64,000 nucleotides of DNA from Rehmannia glutinosa (taxonomy: Eukaryota > Streptophyta > Magnoliopsida > Lamiales > Orobanchaceae), in the NCBI GenBank assembly GCA_016081115.2, contig JABTTQ020001105.1:356521-420520 (forward strand), in the 5' to 3' direction. The notes beneath the pieces were generated by a model. It did not search any database. It was not told the origin of the DNA and worked only from the letters and a program-made list of their open reading frames with translations. A program made the position numbers and the translations under genes. Position 1 is the stretch's first letter; every line of letters starts with the position of its first letter. Below, piece after piece: positions 24,310-36,473 of the stretch.

Positions 24310-25030
24310 TCAGTTACATTTGTGTTATATTTCACGAGTTTTAGTTTCATTTCTTCAGACAACACAATATCTAGGGTTTCAGGGATCGAAACTTTTCTCT
24401 CGCGCCGCTAGGGTTTCAACCCTTTGCGGCGCCGACTCCGTGCCGGATTTACTGTGGGGTCCGGAGGTTTCCCTTCACCTCCTCTTTGCTTCTGTCGTTT
24501 ATTTTGCAATGGATCTAAGGTTTTGGTTCCTCTTGTCTTTGATTCTCTTGAATCGGACAGCAACAAAACCCAAATCTGCTTCTTTCTTTTTATTTTTCTG
24601 TTTAAAGACAGAACCGGCCACTCTTGTTCTATCAAAGTTCAACGATGGAAGAAATAGTCAGAACAACCATGTGAGATTCCCGTCATCCCCTTCGGAGACT
24701 TCCGAATCTCAGTCTCGAACTTTGGAGCTCAATGATTCGGTGACCTAATTAGGTGATAACGATTCACACTCCATATATTGGCTCCTCAAATGATAATTTT
24801 TCAGATGACTTGGTTCCTAATCCCTCTGATCTCTCGAATATTGCAGGGTGAAGGAGTTTTATACACTTGGAGAGACTATTGGGGAACAGACTGGGCAACC
24901 ATCTAAAAACCCACGCCATCACCGCAAAACCTTCGAACATCACTCTAACCATGGTATCCCAGGTAAAATAATCTTTCACAAATCATTATCTGGGCAGTTT
25001 GATCGCCAGTGTAATGACCTTAAAATACTT
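24310..25030 (+). other. Exon-like, unassigned region with two telo-box motifs
   Basis: Composition is more balanced than in the surroundings. CTAGGGTTTC occurs twice (about 24371 and 24408), a telo-box-type motif common in 5' leaders of plant housekeeping genes, and CT-rich leader-like sequence follows. A 142-codon frame (24320-24748) has no recognisable domain and begins inside this leader-like part. I cannot assign a gene; it may be an orphan promoter plus first exon, or a gene fragment. Confidence 0.3.
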
Positions 25031-25645
25031 GAAACTTGTTGAAGACTGCTAAAATGGGGGAGTGGAAGTATTTTTCTATGACTCGTGTTTTGAAGATTTG
25101 GAAACAGTAATTTTCCAGAATATATTTTGAATTGAAAGTTTTTCCAAAATATAGACTAAAGTTTTTCGTTCAAGCACTGAAGCCGAGTACCGTAGTGACC
25201 GTTTAAACTGGGAAAAGGAGGTTTACGGCCGAATTATTTTGGCCTGTTTAAATCCGGTTTTTTTTTGCCCCGATTGTTTAGCCCGAGGCCCGTTAAGGCT
25301 AGCCCGCCAATTGTGTTTTTTTCTTTTAAAAAATAAATATAATTCTAATATTATAAATCTATTTTATTACATATTACATATCACTAAATATATTTTTTCA
25401 TGATCACATCCCCTCATATTTATCATACGAGTAATTAAATAATTTAATTAAATGCTAAACATAAGATAAAGAAAAATACTTATATGTTAATATAATTCCC
25501 AATAAAATTGTTTTCTGGTGTAGGATAAAATCCAATTCTTATTCGAGTGCATGTCGCACGACACCTACTCAGTTATAAGCTACACACCCAAACACATATG
25601 TTATTTGGTTAAGATGGGTGTAAACGCAAGTACATTGACCTTATG

Positions 25646-25900
25646 CGGGCGGACCCAGAATTTGTGACCGAGGGGGGCCAATTAGGGATTGCAGCATGTA
25701 GGGGATGGATAGACACGGGTACCCTCACCTGTTTTTACCCTAATGAGACCGGTATTGGTAATTTTTCCTAGGTTTTGGACAATTATGTGTAACAAGTGCA
25801 ATTTCTTAACCGGGTTTGAGATAGGCAAAAGTAATATTAATATTATAGGATTTTGGAAGAGATATATCATAGTGCCAACATTAAATAATGAATTATCAAA

Positions 25901-25947
<47 letters not shown>

Positions 25948-26278
25948 AATTTAAATATATTATATTTGCATAAAAAACTACGTCAATATTTATGGTTAAA
26001 TATTTAAAAATCATCAAATCCTAATCAAGATATGTATTCCACTATTTTAAATATTATGATATATATCAAAATTCACATAATAATTCATTCAAAATTAAAA
26101 GTAATTATCATGCACTTGTTTGATTTACAACAAATTTTATTACTAAAAAATTTGGATTAGGAGGAGAAAAATACTAACATATTACATATACATACATATA
26201 TATTAATATATATAGGTAATAAAATAATTTTTTTTTTGGGGGCCAAGGCCCCCTTTGACAAAGGGTAGGTCCGTCCCT
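25646..26278. mobile_element. Mutator-like non-autonomous element (633 bp) with 9-bp target duplication
   Basis: GACCTTATG occurs at 25637-25645 and again at 26279-26287. The ends GGGCGGACC and GGTCCGTCCCT are imperfect inverted repeats, and a GGGGGCCAAGGCCCCC-like palindrome lies near the right end. The uninterrupted sequence is preserved at 43894-43910, which confirms the insertion. It contains a compound (CA)n(TA)n microsatellite at 25901-25947. Confidence 0.85.
25901..25947. repeat. Compound (CA)n(TA)n microsatellite
   Basis: About 13 CA units run directly into about 11 TA units inside the 633-bp Mutator-like element. Confidence 0.9.
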
Positions 26279-27520
26279 GACCTTATGCCGCTCTTAAATT
26301 GAATTGACTAAATATCAACATGTGGTAGTTTCCCATATAGTTGAAAGTTGTTCCAAACTTATGTTTTTTCCTTTGTGATGAATGACATCTCCTTTAAATA
26401 GGATATGGTGAAATTGTATTCAGAACTCAAATAGATCTGGAGTTTCCTAAAATCTTTGTGCTAAAATGTTAGATAAAACTTCATCCCTCCTGAAATCAAA
26501 ACAATTAATAGTAACACTGAATAATCATATGGAGCTCCTCTTGTGTGATGTGCCTTTCCATTTCTAAATATTGCATGTATTTCTTGCTTAGATGAGTACA
26601 TCCTAACAAAAAGAATTATTTTTGTGTAAATTGAAACAACTATTTCTGTCCCATCATCATTTCTGTAAATTGAAATAACTATTTTGTGATGGACGAGTTC
26701 CATATCCCCTGGATTTTGAGCAATTAAATTTGAAAAACCCAATCACATTATAATTCCTGATCCTCAAACATGGGGAATCTTGACAACCATGAGACTGATT
26801 TAATAAATTATGTTACATCCAAATGATTCATTAATAAGCCTGTATCAAATGTTCCAAACTGCAGAATGTGGCAATAAAAGATTAGTTTTGTTAAGCTGGA
26901 GTTTTTCCACATATGTTTAGGAAAATAAACTTCGGTTCACTTTAAAATGATCACCATTACCTAGATAATTTCCATTAGCAAAAGTGACATACATTGGAAT
27001 GGCTTGAAGTGAGCTTATCACGCAGAATCTTTTGTTTCTCTGCCATACTTGTTCAATCCCCACAACCGCATTCTCATACAACGAATGCAAGTTGGATTGT
27101 AGTGAGAGTTCATTTTCTATAGTATTCCTTATGAAGACAAGTCTTTCCTTGATCGATAAATTGACAAACTTAGACAATAAATGGTGCTACAAAAGATAAC
27201 ATATAAATTTAGATAAGATATAAAAGGAAAGAAAATCAAATCAAAGTAAATAATGTCTAAGTTTAATTAAGAAGTAGTTACCGGATATATTTCATCAACT
27301 TGGTAATAAGATCAAAAAGAAAAGGATGGATACTTGTGTGATTGTGTGATTCAACACAAAATGCTCTATCACACTTGTGATAAAACGATATTCCTTTTAC
27401 ATCTTGCTAAGACTAAATAAACTTAACCCCAAAATTTTATATCATCTTTGACCGCTAAATTATGAATATCGAATTTATTCATTGACATACCGCTAAATTT
27501 TGTATAATTATCTCGAACCT

Positions 27521-29297
27521 TTGATAATAGTAGTGGTTCGGAAAAATTAACTAACACGGACACTAAGATTTTTGTAGATTGTCAAAATGGTTTCACATAC
27601 CACTTCAATTTTACTCTCACACTTTGCCACAAAAATTATCTACATTGTTTTTTAATTGATAGGGATGTGCGAACAAAATATATCTTCTAAATTATATATG
27701 GTTTATCAAGATTACGATTTTAAGTCAGTTACCATACCATAACAACATCAACCAAAATATCGTGACATCATTTTTGGTCCCAAAATCGACCCATGTTACC
27801 TATCTTGACATATGTGACATGATTTAGGAGATGTTTTTAAATATTTTGGGGATTCTTTGATCTTAAGAGAAGTAACAAACAAAATGAAAATGATTATCGT
27901 TCCATCGCATTTTTGATCGCGATTTTGGTCCGAATACGGTAGTATCCCTATTCTTTTGGATCTTTGGACATTGAGTAGATGTTCTATTTGGTAATATTTT
28001 CTAATTACCTAATTAAAATTAGATATTATGTATTTTGATTTGATTTTTTTAATTTTATATCTTACCTAAATTTATATGTTATTTTTGTTGGATAAATGAC
28101 CCCCATTGGTCTCGATCATTTGGCCATTTTAAACGATCGGAAGAATCGCTTTTATAAACAATATTTGAAAAAGGCACCCCATAGACATCTACTTTTTTTA
28201 CCCAAGTATGCGCAAACAGTTTTGAGATGTCTAATCTATCGAATCTTAATCTCAGAATCTCTGAACCGGGCTACAATATTTAATGTGACAAACCCTCCTA
28301 GACGATCCAATATATGATACTTTTTTGTTACGGAAAGTACTTAGTTTCGGTGATAATTTCTTGTGAATCACAACATATTAAGATTTTTTGGAATATGGCG
28401 GCACACCTCGGAGAGAAGATGCATAAAATGTTCTCTAAGGTGTGCCGCCATATTCCGGCAAAATCTTAATAGTGATTCACTAGGAAATTATCACCGTAAA
28501 CTAAGTAATTTCGTTAACAAAGTGTCATATAAACGGACCATTTAGGAGGGTTTGTCACATTTGAATATTGTAGCCCGATTTCAGATTATGTAGATTAAGA
28601 TTCGTAGATTAGACATCCAAAACCGCTTGCTCATCTTGTAATAAAAAGTAGATGTTTGTGGGTGCTTTTCTTAACTATCCTTATAAAGCGAGTCTTCCGT
28701 CGTTAAAATGGCCAAATGATCGAGAGAATCGGGGGGTTATTTATCTTACAAAAATAACATATAAATTTAGATAAGATATAAAAGTAAAAAATCAAATCAA
28801 AATAGATAATATCTAATTTTAATTAGGTAATTAGGAAGATACAACTAGAACATCTACTCAATCTGTCCAAAGATCCAAAAGAATAGAGGATACTACCGTA
28901 ATTCGGCACCAAAATCTTGATCAAAGATGCGTGGATCGATAATCATTTTCATTTTGATTGTTACTTCTCTTAAGCATCAAAGAATCCACGCCCCCAAAAT
29001 ATTTAAAAACATCTCTTATATCTGTAGATAGGTAAATGGGGCGATTTTGGGACCAAAAATGATGTCACGATATTTTGGTTGATATTGTTATGGTATGGTA
29101 AAGAGCTTAAAATCGTAATCTTGATAAACCATACATAATTTAGAAGATACGATTCGCATCTCCTATCAAAAATAATGTAGATAATTTTCGTGGCAAAGTG
29201 TGAGTAAAATTGAAGTGGTCCGTGAAACCATTTCGACAATCTACAAAAATCTTAGTATCCGTGTCGATTAATTTTCCCGAACCACTACTATTATCAA
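27521..29297. mobile_element. 1.78-kb palindrome (fold-back element), arms about 880 bp
   Basis: Both arms start TTGATAATAGTAGTGGTTCG, inverted at 29297. They match along their whole length, for example the TTTTGTAGATTGTC, TCACACTTTGCCAC and GATAATCATTTTC-type blocks. The central stem GAATATGGCGGCACACCT / AGGTGTGCCGCCATATTC (28391-28408, 28438-28455) leaves a loop of about 30 bases. A transcript would form one very long hairpin. No transposase or clear target duplication was found; the element abuts the end of the dispersed repeat at 27490. Confidence 0.78.
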
Positions 29298-29459
29298 ACT
29301 TATAAGTTTTGTCCGAGCTATTCTCGTTGTCATCATTCCGCAAGAGAATTGTAAGAAGGAAATGGTAAGTAACAAAATGGATGGATGTTTGCTTTATTTT
29401 TAGCTTCATTGCAAGTGTGTAGGCGAGTTTATAGAATAAGGTTAGCAATGTCGAATCCA

Positions 29460-30900
29460 CGAGGGACTAATAAATTAATGTACTAAGATTGGATTGTAAT
29501 AGCACTTATTTTTATCTAGGCGATCGAAAGTGAGTGAGTTGGTTTTATAAACTAAAGCGTAAATTTATCCTAAAATAACAAAGTAAAAAGAGTGATTGAA
29601 AGATCAAGATGATAAATGGATTTACGGGTTATGGTTTGATTAATATCCCCTTTTATTAGCAGATTAATCAAATAAAGTTAAACGTATACTTCCCTATAGA
29701 CCGATCACAAAAATAATCTACCCTCTCTCTCGAGATGCATGTAAAAGCGTTGATTGGAATATCTATGCTAAAGCATCTCTACTCAACATGAGATATCTAA
29801 CTCCTAAAAGCTCAAAATATTATAAAGCCTCACAAATATTCACAAACTTCTCAATCATGCAAAATATTCATGTCAAGTACTCATAGATCTAGTATTGAAA
29901 CTCATCGGTTAGAATTATGAATCAATACATCAAACAAGTTAAACCAATCGCGTTTTGATAAAACAAGAATTAAAGCGAAAGTACTTGAATAGGGTTGGAA
30001 AACATTAACTTCAATTGCAATTAATAATCAAATAAAAGTATTCATTAACCTACCCTAATCAGGGAATCACAAGATGTTTAGCCAGGCATAGAAAAGAAAT
30101 AATCCATAGACAAATTATTCTGTTCATGTCTAACTAATTGAAAATAACGATACTATGGAATGAGTGAACTCGGAGATGTTGACGATCTTTCGATCTATCT
30201 TCAATCCTCGAAGGTGTGGTTGTGGTCTTGATCGATCTCTCCAATTCCCAAGTAGAAGAATGCTCTTTTCTCGCTTTCTAGGGCAAAAATCGGTTTGTCC
30301 TGTTTGGCCGCCAAAGTCTCTATTTGTACTTCGTTCGGTGAAAACCTAGCGCATGCCCAACCCGTGCTAGGTGCCGCACAAAACTTCAAATCGCTGAAGG
30401 ACGCACGGGCCGTGCGCCAGAGCACGACCAGCCCGTGCATATAGTCGAAACTTGAGGGTGTCTTGGGTTAGCGCATGGGCGCGTGCTAGGTACGCACGCA
30501 CGCCTGTCCGTCTTGGCGTCTACTAGACTTGATATTTTCTCGTTTTTCTTTCGTTTCCCGGTTCGTCGATTTTTCCCGATTCAACTCCAAACTTCATACA
30601 TTATGTCAAGTATTGGCGGTTCTTTATCGCAATTCTCGAATTATTGCCAAAATGCTACAATTTATCAATCAATTCCTACAAAACGAGCAAAGCGTAATAC
30701 GTTTTCCACAAAACAAGAATAAAGCCCTATTTACTCATGTAATGCATGCATAGCAACACATTCTAGCCAAAATTAAGCACAAAATACATGCAAAATACAT
30801 CTCAATCAATGGAGACAATTTTAAGTGTTTCATAAAAATGGTAAATATCATAACTCAAAGTATTTAATAAAAGATCACATTTCAACGAACAAATACTTAG
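29460..30900. repeat. Degenerate retroelement-like sequence
   Basis: Motifs such as GTCGAATCCACGAGGGACT (29451-29469), long non-coding AT-rich stretches and a GC-rich block with repeated GCGC, CGTGC and GCACG words (30330-30510) resemble untranslated parts of large plant retroelements. No LTR pair or polyprotein frame could be defined. Frames at 30164-30753 are incidental. Confidence 0.35.
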
Positions 30901-32163
30901 GTTACTTTTGTTCAGTCCAAAGAGAAGAGATCTAGGAGGAGGAGGCTTATTTTGTTTAGTTGGACATTCAGTTTGCTTAGGTTACTTTTGTTCAGTTTGA
31001 ATTCATTGTATTTGACAGAAACACATGCAAAGTTTGCTAACTAGTAATTATTTTTGCTCAATTTGAATTTAGAAAGTTGGTAGAAAATACTAAAAATACA
31101 AGCAAAGTTTGCGAATTGTTTTTTTTTTTTGAGATTCAATTTTTCATCAAAATTCGGAAAAACCAAAAAAAAAAAAAATGTTTTTAGCGAAGCTCCGCCG
31201 CGGTCTCCTCTGCGCTCTTCTTTTCTTGCATGCATTCAGTGGTTGGAGCCTTCGTGTTTCGTGGATATGCGGAATTACTACGATTTAAGCGTATAGAAGC
31301 AGAGACGGTGTAAAAACCACTCAGATTCACCAGTGATGATGGCATCTTTAATACTTTTCGGAAGAATTGAGATGCTCTATCCCAGGTCTATTGAAGCTAA
31401 TGCAGAGGTGGTGGATCTTTTGTTAGGGGAGAAATAGATGATTTGCTCCACCTCAGATGACATCGGCTAGTAGGTGGAGGGAGGTTATAACATGTAAGGA
31501 ATACATATTGTACTTGTTAGCACCAGTATGCATGTGTTTAAGTGTGACATTCACTTATGTGAAATGATCATTGGCTGGTTTTGCCCAAAGTTCTTGGCCT
31601 CATGATACTTTTAACTTAATCTCTACTTCCCATCCAAGAGCAACTGATTGCTTTTTTTTTTTTGTGTTGACGAACATTATGATGAGAAAAACGCTTAAGA
31701 AGTGCATATATGCCATTGATGGAGAGGAAAGAGCCCACAAAAATCGCTGATATATTTTGCCGGACAAGGACATGGAAGAAAACAGGACTGAGACGTTCAC
31801 GTGCTGAATTAGTCAGACAAGGTATTTGCAATGAAATCACCATTTTGCCACCTTACGGTTTGGTTATACACTGAAGGTTATTATTGAAATTTTTGCTTGG
31901 TTCTTGAGATCCAAAGCTAATTGCTGCTGATTTAATTTGCTTACAATCGCTTTTGGCTTCCTATTATCATTATATTAAACCATGTATGGTATTACACGTA
32001 TTAAGAAGCCACGTAGCTATTCAAAAAAAAAAAAAAAAAAAAAGCAGAACTTAAAGGGAACACAAAGGAAGAAGATTTATCCATGAAGGTAAAAGGAAAT
32101 AAAATAAAAACCAAGAATCTGAGATTTGCAATTTTATACTAATATTATTATCATTTTTTTTTT
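30901..32163. other. Spacer without a recognised gene
   Basis: A short open stretch at 31335-31436 (34 codons) and a few balanced-composition patches are present, but nothing is identifiable. A(22) at 32022-32043 and T runs are simple sequence without flanking duplication. Confidence 0.3.
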
Positions 32164-33179
32164 GGGGTAAATCTCACTTTACCCTCTAGTCCTCCTATAC
32201 TTTCATTGAATCTCACTTTGCTCCCTTTTACTTTCAATTATATAATTTTACCTTCTTATACTCTCAATTTGTATCAATTTGTCCTCTTATACTATTATAA
32301 TATTATTTTATATTCACATTCATTTATGAAATGACCATCTTATTCTCATATGTTAGTTTTAGAAAAATAATATATTATTTTAAAAGTATTTAATATTCAT
32401 AAATTTGTACTTTGAAAAAATGATTGTAATATAAATTATCTAATTTTTAGTTTGTGATGAATACGAAATTTAAAGTATATATGTATTAGCTAATAGAAAA
32501 TAACATATTATATAGTAATTTTATAGGGGATATATTAAAGATAAATAATTAGCAACAAAATATAAAATATAAATATTTTAAATAAATCTAATATTAATTA
32601 AGCATTAATTAATTAAGTTGTGAAATTTAATTTGAAATGAGAATTATGTTAAACAAAAAAAGGTCATTTTAGTGATTAATGTTTTAATACTAAAATGAAT
32701 ATTCTTAAATTTAACATAATTTCTATTAAATATGTCGATATAGTTATCTATATTTTTAAAAATTATATTATTATAACTTGTTAATAATGAATAACTTAAT
32801 ACAAATAATTTACTTATATTATAAAATATTATTTAAAATATAATACACATTTTTTAGATTTATGATGGAAATTTAGAATATAGTTATTTAATAGAAACTA
32901 TATTAAATTTAGTTTATAGCAAATAAATTTTATAAAAAAATAAATATATGAATTGAATGCCATTAAATTAATTTAAAAAGAATAGTAGGGATAATTAGGT
33001 TATTTATAAAGAAATATAAGGATAAAATGCTATTTTAATTGTATAAAGGAATAAAGTGATACAAATTGAGAGTACAAGAGAGTAAAGTGATATAATTTTT
33101 TTTTTTTTCAAAAAAGTGATATAATTGAAAGTACGAGGAAAAATGATATTTAATGAAAGTAGTGGGTTAGATTTAACCT
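32164..33179. mobile_element. TIR element, about 1.0 kb
   Basis: Left end GGGGTAAATCTCACTTTACC and right end (complement AGGTTAAATCTAACCCAC) are diverged inverted repeats sharing the CTTTCATTGAAT and ACTTTCAATTATAT blocks over about 100 bp. The interior is extremely AT-rich. A tail-only insertion (33084-33126) is nested in the right repeat. Confidence 0.6.
33084..33126. mobile_element. Tail-only retro-insertion with 14-bp target duplication
   Basis: AAAGTGATATAATT at 33084-33097 and 33113-33126 flanks eleven T plus CAAA. It is nested in the right inverted repeat of the 1-kb TIR element, whose left arm lacks the insertion. Confidence 0.65.
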
Positions 33180-33391
33180 AATTTATATGTGAATATGACA
33201 GGACGAAGCAACGTGTCGGCGCCTCTAAGCGCGGGATCCTCCACTGTGTTGTTTAAACCCTCCATACCTTTCTGTTGATTCACAAGAGACTTCACATCTC
33301 GCAAATCTTAACGCACACAAAATTTTCCATTTTCTTCACCGAATCCAAATCGATTTGTTGTTTATCCACGATTCAAGCGGAAACTGCTCAG

Positions 33392-35158
33392 ATGTTGGTT
33401 AGTATCTCTATATTCTGCATGTCGGTTTATTCATACATTATTTTCAGTTTATTTGAAATGAATTTCTGGAAATGTGATGTTTAGCTATTTTTCATTTTTC
33501 TTCTTTTTCGTCGCGATATTGCTGTTGAACAACGATTTTATATTAGGAATGTATAAAAAGTTAATTTCAATGATTTGATTTTATTCGCTGTTGCTGAAAT
33601 GGAGTGCGATGTGATAATCAGTGGAGGTGTGTTTGTAAGGGCTACACAATGATTTTTGCTTCTGAAGAAAAAAAAAATGGAACATCCAGTTTATACATTC
33701 TTGCTTAGTTATTGTTATTTCCTTCCTCTATCTTATTTGAGCAACTCCCTGTATTGGAAGCCAATCATAAGTTATGGCTCGTATTGAATTTTGTTTATAT
33801 AATATATATATTGATCTTTGATTGAATGTTGAAAAGGTGATTTAAAAAGAAAAGAATTCCTGCTAATGTAGTAGAAGGATTTTTCTTATTGACACCATTT
33901 GTGATTTCCTCTTTCTAAAGATTTAGCCTTTTGGAATTTTGCAGGGAGCTCCTATTGTTGACCAGTCAGTTACCATAGATAGCCAACTACTTCCACCATC
34001 TTCAGATCATGATGCCGATGCTAAGGGGCGTAGTTTATATGACGACCTTGAGCCGGATGTCAAGCGGCAAAAATTTCGTCACGTCCAACAAAACTGTGTA
34101 TTACTTGCTCCTTGTATGTTGCAACGACAGAGTTTTCCATATATTTATTGCAGAATTAACTTCTCCACGCTATGCTGCTTCTAAGACTAAAGACGACTTC
34201 ATCTCTATCGCTCCAACATTTCGATTGGAACTAGAGGGCGGTTCAAAGCGTTTTGGTCTTTTAGGTTCGACGCTCTACATTGTTGAGTCAATTGATTTGG
34301 ATGATGATCCTGACCGAAAGTCCGTATACACAATTGATTTATCAAAGTGCGATTTAACCAAGCCCAGCTTGAAAAATTGGGGAAAAGTGAGCTTGACAGC
34401 GTCCCTGATATGATGCACCGTAAAAGATCTCCTTATGCCACTCCAACACCTGATGGCAAACTTATGGTATTCTCTTCTATAATTCGTCTCGAATTTCCCT
34501 GTAAAACTGCTGGTGAAAATGATTTCGAGTTGTATGATCCGGTTGCCAAAACATGGCAAAAACTCCCTGGAATAGGTTACAATTGGTTGTCCTACACTCG
34601 TAGGCACTCCTCCTCTTATTCTGTATTGATCTTTTCATTTACTTTCATTGACAACTCTACCTTTTTATTCCAAACTTCGACTGGATTAATGTTTTCTCTT
34701 AATCTTGGATCCATCAACGAAGGATGGAAACAATGGCGTACCTTCTTTAATGTTGACACTGTCCCTTTTGATAATGGTCGTTTTTTGTAATCGATGGTTT
34801 GCTATGTGTGACTCCTTTTGGGGCTTATGATACTAAAAAAGAAATCTTTGAGTGGTTTTCCATACCACTATCACCAGATAATGTTGTTCATCCTTGTGCT
34901 ATCACAGTTCTTGACAATGTCAAAAATGGAAAGTTCAATTTCTGTTGTTTAGAATGTGGGATTAGCCAAGAGACCGGGTATCCTCACTTGGTTATAAATC
35001 CATTCAGTTGTGATGTTACCAAATACAAAGAGGATAAAGAGAAAATGGGAGACTCTGCACAACTTAGCTCGAGCATGAGTGTCGGCGAGTCTTTTAAATT
35101 TCGTGTGGACTGCATGCAGGGCAGTACATTCATCCCATTCAATCTGTTTTCCTTTTGA
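33392..35158 (+). CDS. Kelch/beta-propeller-like protein of unknown function, tandem copy 1
   Basis: A 6-bp first coding exon (33392-33397, ATG TTG) and a long second exon (33945-35158), acceptor GCAG/GGAGCTCC. The acidic N-terminus (VDQSVTIDSQLLPPSSDHDA) leads to a propeller-like body: SPRYAASKTKDDFISIAPTF, SVYTIDLSKCDL, PYATPTPDGKLMVFS, FELYDPVAKTWQKLPGI, GLMFSLNLGSINEGW, then a C-terminal part with NPFSCDVTKYKEDKEKMGDS and stop. DxxG-x-VFS and YDPVxxTWxxLP are kelch-type strands. Copy 2 at 38791-41414 shares leader, intron and body. Relative to copy 2 one A is missing at 34372-34376 and one T at 34781-34786, and a third shift occurs near 34070. The family is not one I can name; F-box or nuclear adaptor roles are only guesses. 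The GAA-bearing start codon of copy 2 is GCG here, so translation would begin four codons later. Confidence 0.62.
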
Positions 35159-35687
35159 GTGCTGATGCTTGAAGCCGTCACCCTTTTTGTTTTTGGGGTA
35201 AAAGTATTCAAACTGTTATTAGAGGATCAACATCTTTTTGTTCAGATACTTTTGTAATGGCAGTTTTGTGCTGCGTGTTTATCATGCGCTGATCTGTTAT
35301 TACTAATCAGAAATATGCTTCTTTTTGTGTTTTATTGACCTCATTTTTATCGCATTTTTAGTTTTTCCAAGCAAGTATAATATGTTGAATGCCTTTGAGT
35401 TCTTTAGACAACTCTTGAAGCCGCTCTCGTGGAGGTTCTGGACAATTATCATGTGTAAATAGTTACTCTACCTTGTATGTAAAAACTAAATAACAATTAG
35501 CTCGTTGACAAATGCCTGAATAATTGCTTTTTGTCATATTAGGTTATGACGAGGATCCGTTTTTTTTCTGATACTTTTTCGACTAATAAAATTTAGCCAC
35601 AAGCCCTGAATTGTTTGTGATCTTTTCCACTTCTCAAAATTTTCGAGTTTTGTACATTTTGCGAATCTTGTTAAGCTTCTGTGACTG

Positions 35688-36130
35688 CTATGCTATAACA
35701 CCGGCTGTCGAATGGCTTTCACTGAATTCAATCTTATAGCCATCCGAAAATTGTCCATCTCTCTGCTTAAAAGTTGCCAGAAAACGCCACCCGCGGCTAC
35801 TCCTCTATCTCTTGCAGATGTATAGATTGCTGAGTAAACTGTGTTGAATAGCTCGTCTCTCTTATACGTATCGTACGCAATATCTTTTGACGACTTTCCA
35901 AATTCTGCAATAAGAAGTTATTTCTGTAGAACAGTCTGTGCATCTTGATGTGGCTGTTGAGCCAATCATTCAAAAACGAAAGCTGGGCCGTCGTTTTGGC
36001 TGGTTAATTAGCCTGTTTGTAATCTGGTTACTTGTTAGGAAATCTGTTCCACTCGAAATTGTGGATTGTTTTGTTGTTGCTGATTAAAGCTTGTTGTTAG
36101 GTCCCAACAGTGCCATGTAAAGTGTTTCTT
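35688..36130 (-). pseudogene. Mannan endo-1,4-beta-mannosidase (GH5) 3' fragment
   Basis: On the minus strand, 35908-35690 reads EFGKSSKDIAYDTYKRDELF, NTVYSAIYTSARDRGVAAGG, VFWQLLSREMDNF, then after one lost G (about 35744) DGYKIEFSESHSTAGVIA and a stop. EFGKS holds the catalytic nucleophile Glu of GH5 mannanases; the RD, IYTSA, AAGGxFWQL, NFRDGY and STA positions all fit. Upstream AQLSFLNDWLNSH and a GTDFLTSN-like piece (to about 36130) continue the match but lack the usual IDFATVHSYPD block and contain stops. No further exons appear before 38.6 kb, so this is a truncated relic. Mannanases cut cell-wall mannans during softening and germination. Confidence 0.75.
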
Positions 36131-36210
36131 TCATTCTGATTGTCCGTTTACAATCACATACATCCATGTCGTGAGCTACTCCTTGTAGGAGCTGATTGAG
36201 AGGTTGATTA

Positions 36211-36473
36211 ATTAATTACAAGAACACCCCAGAAGTTTGGGGTGATTACAAAATAACCCAAAGATGTTTTAGAATTACAAAAACAAAAAAACTTATTTTT
36301 TGATTTTATCTTAAATTTAAGGGGCCAACTGTAATATTTTTATAAATATTAGGGAGGTTTTTGAAATATTTTTTTTTGTTTATTAATGGAAAAATGTAAG
36401 ATAGAATCAAACATTAAGGATTTTTTTTTAAATTAGCCCTAACTTGTTGAGGGGTTTTTACATAGTTATCCCT
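36211..36473. mobile_element. MITE with ATTACAA(A/G)AACACC ends, copy A
   Basis: AATTACAAGAACACCCC on the left and the complementary GGGGTTTTTACATAGTTAT on the right resemble the ends of the elements at 45750-45877 and 53442-53729; the insides share poly-T and TTTTTGTAATTTTG-like words. No coding capacity. Confidence 0.5.

Larger units (their letters stand above)
25380..27490. repeat. Dispersed low-copy repeat, copy 1 (shared with 43.6-44.9 kb and 50.6-51.06 kb)
   Basis: Blocks match 43590-44890 in order: CAATTCCCAATAAAATT, CATTGACCTTATG, the CATCAACATGTG block, CAGAACTCAAATAGATCTG, AAAATGATCACCATTACC, and a shared end at ATTCATTGACAT. A shorter third copy is in SEND1 intron 11. Copy 1 is interrupted by a Mutator-like element (25646-26278). 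Minus-strand frames at 26917-27177 and 26461-26742 look somewhat protein-like but are not identifiable and are degraded in copy 2. Confidence 0.65.

Noticed and set aside
24848..25042. VKEFYTLGETIG, resembling the start of a calcium-dependent kinase domain
   Set aside because: The glycine loop and everything after it are missing; a short chance match is more likely.
26461..27177. Two minus-strand frames (93 and 86 codons) in the dispersed repeat
   Set aside because: They look mildly protein-like and one faintly recalls the extracellular part of CKI1-type kinases, but copy 2 is degraded and no diagnostic motif is present.
32022..32043. Long A run as a further tail-only insertion
   Set aside because: No flanking direct repeat was found. 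The same holds for the T runs near 7472, 21245, 31118, 31650 and 50818.
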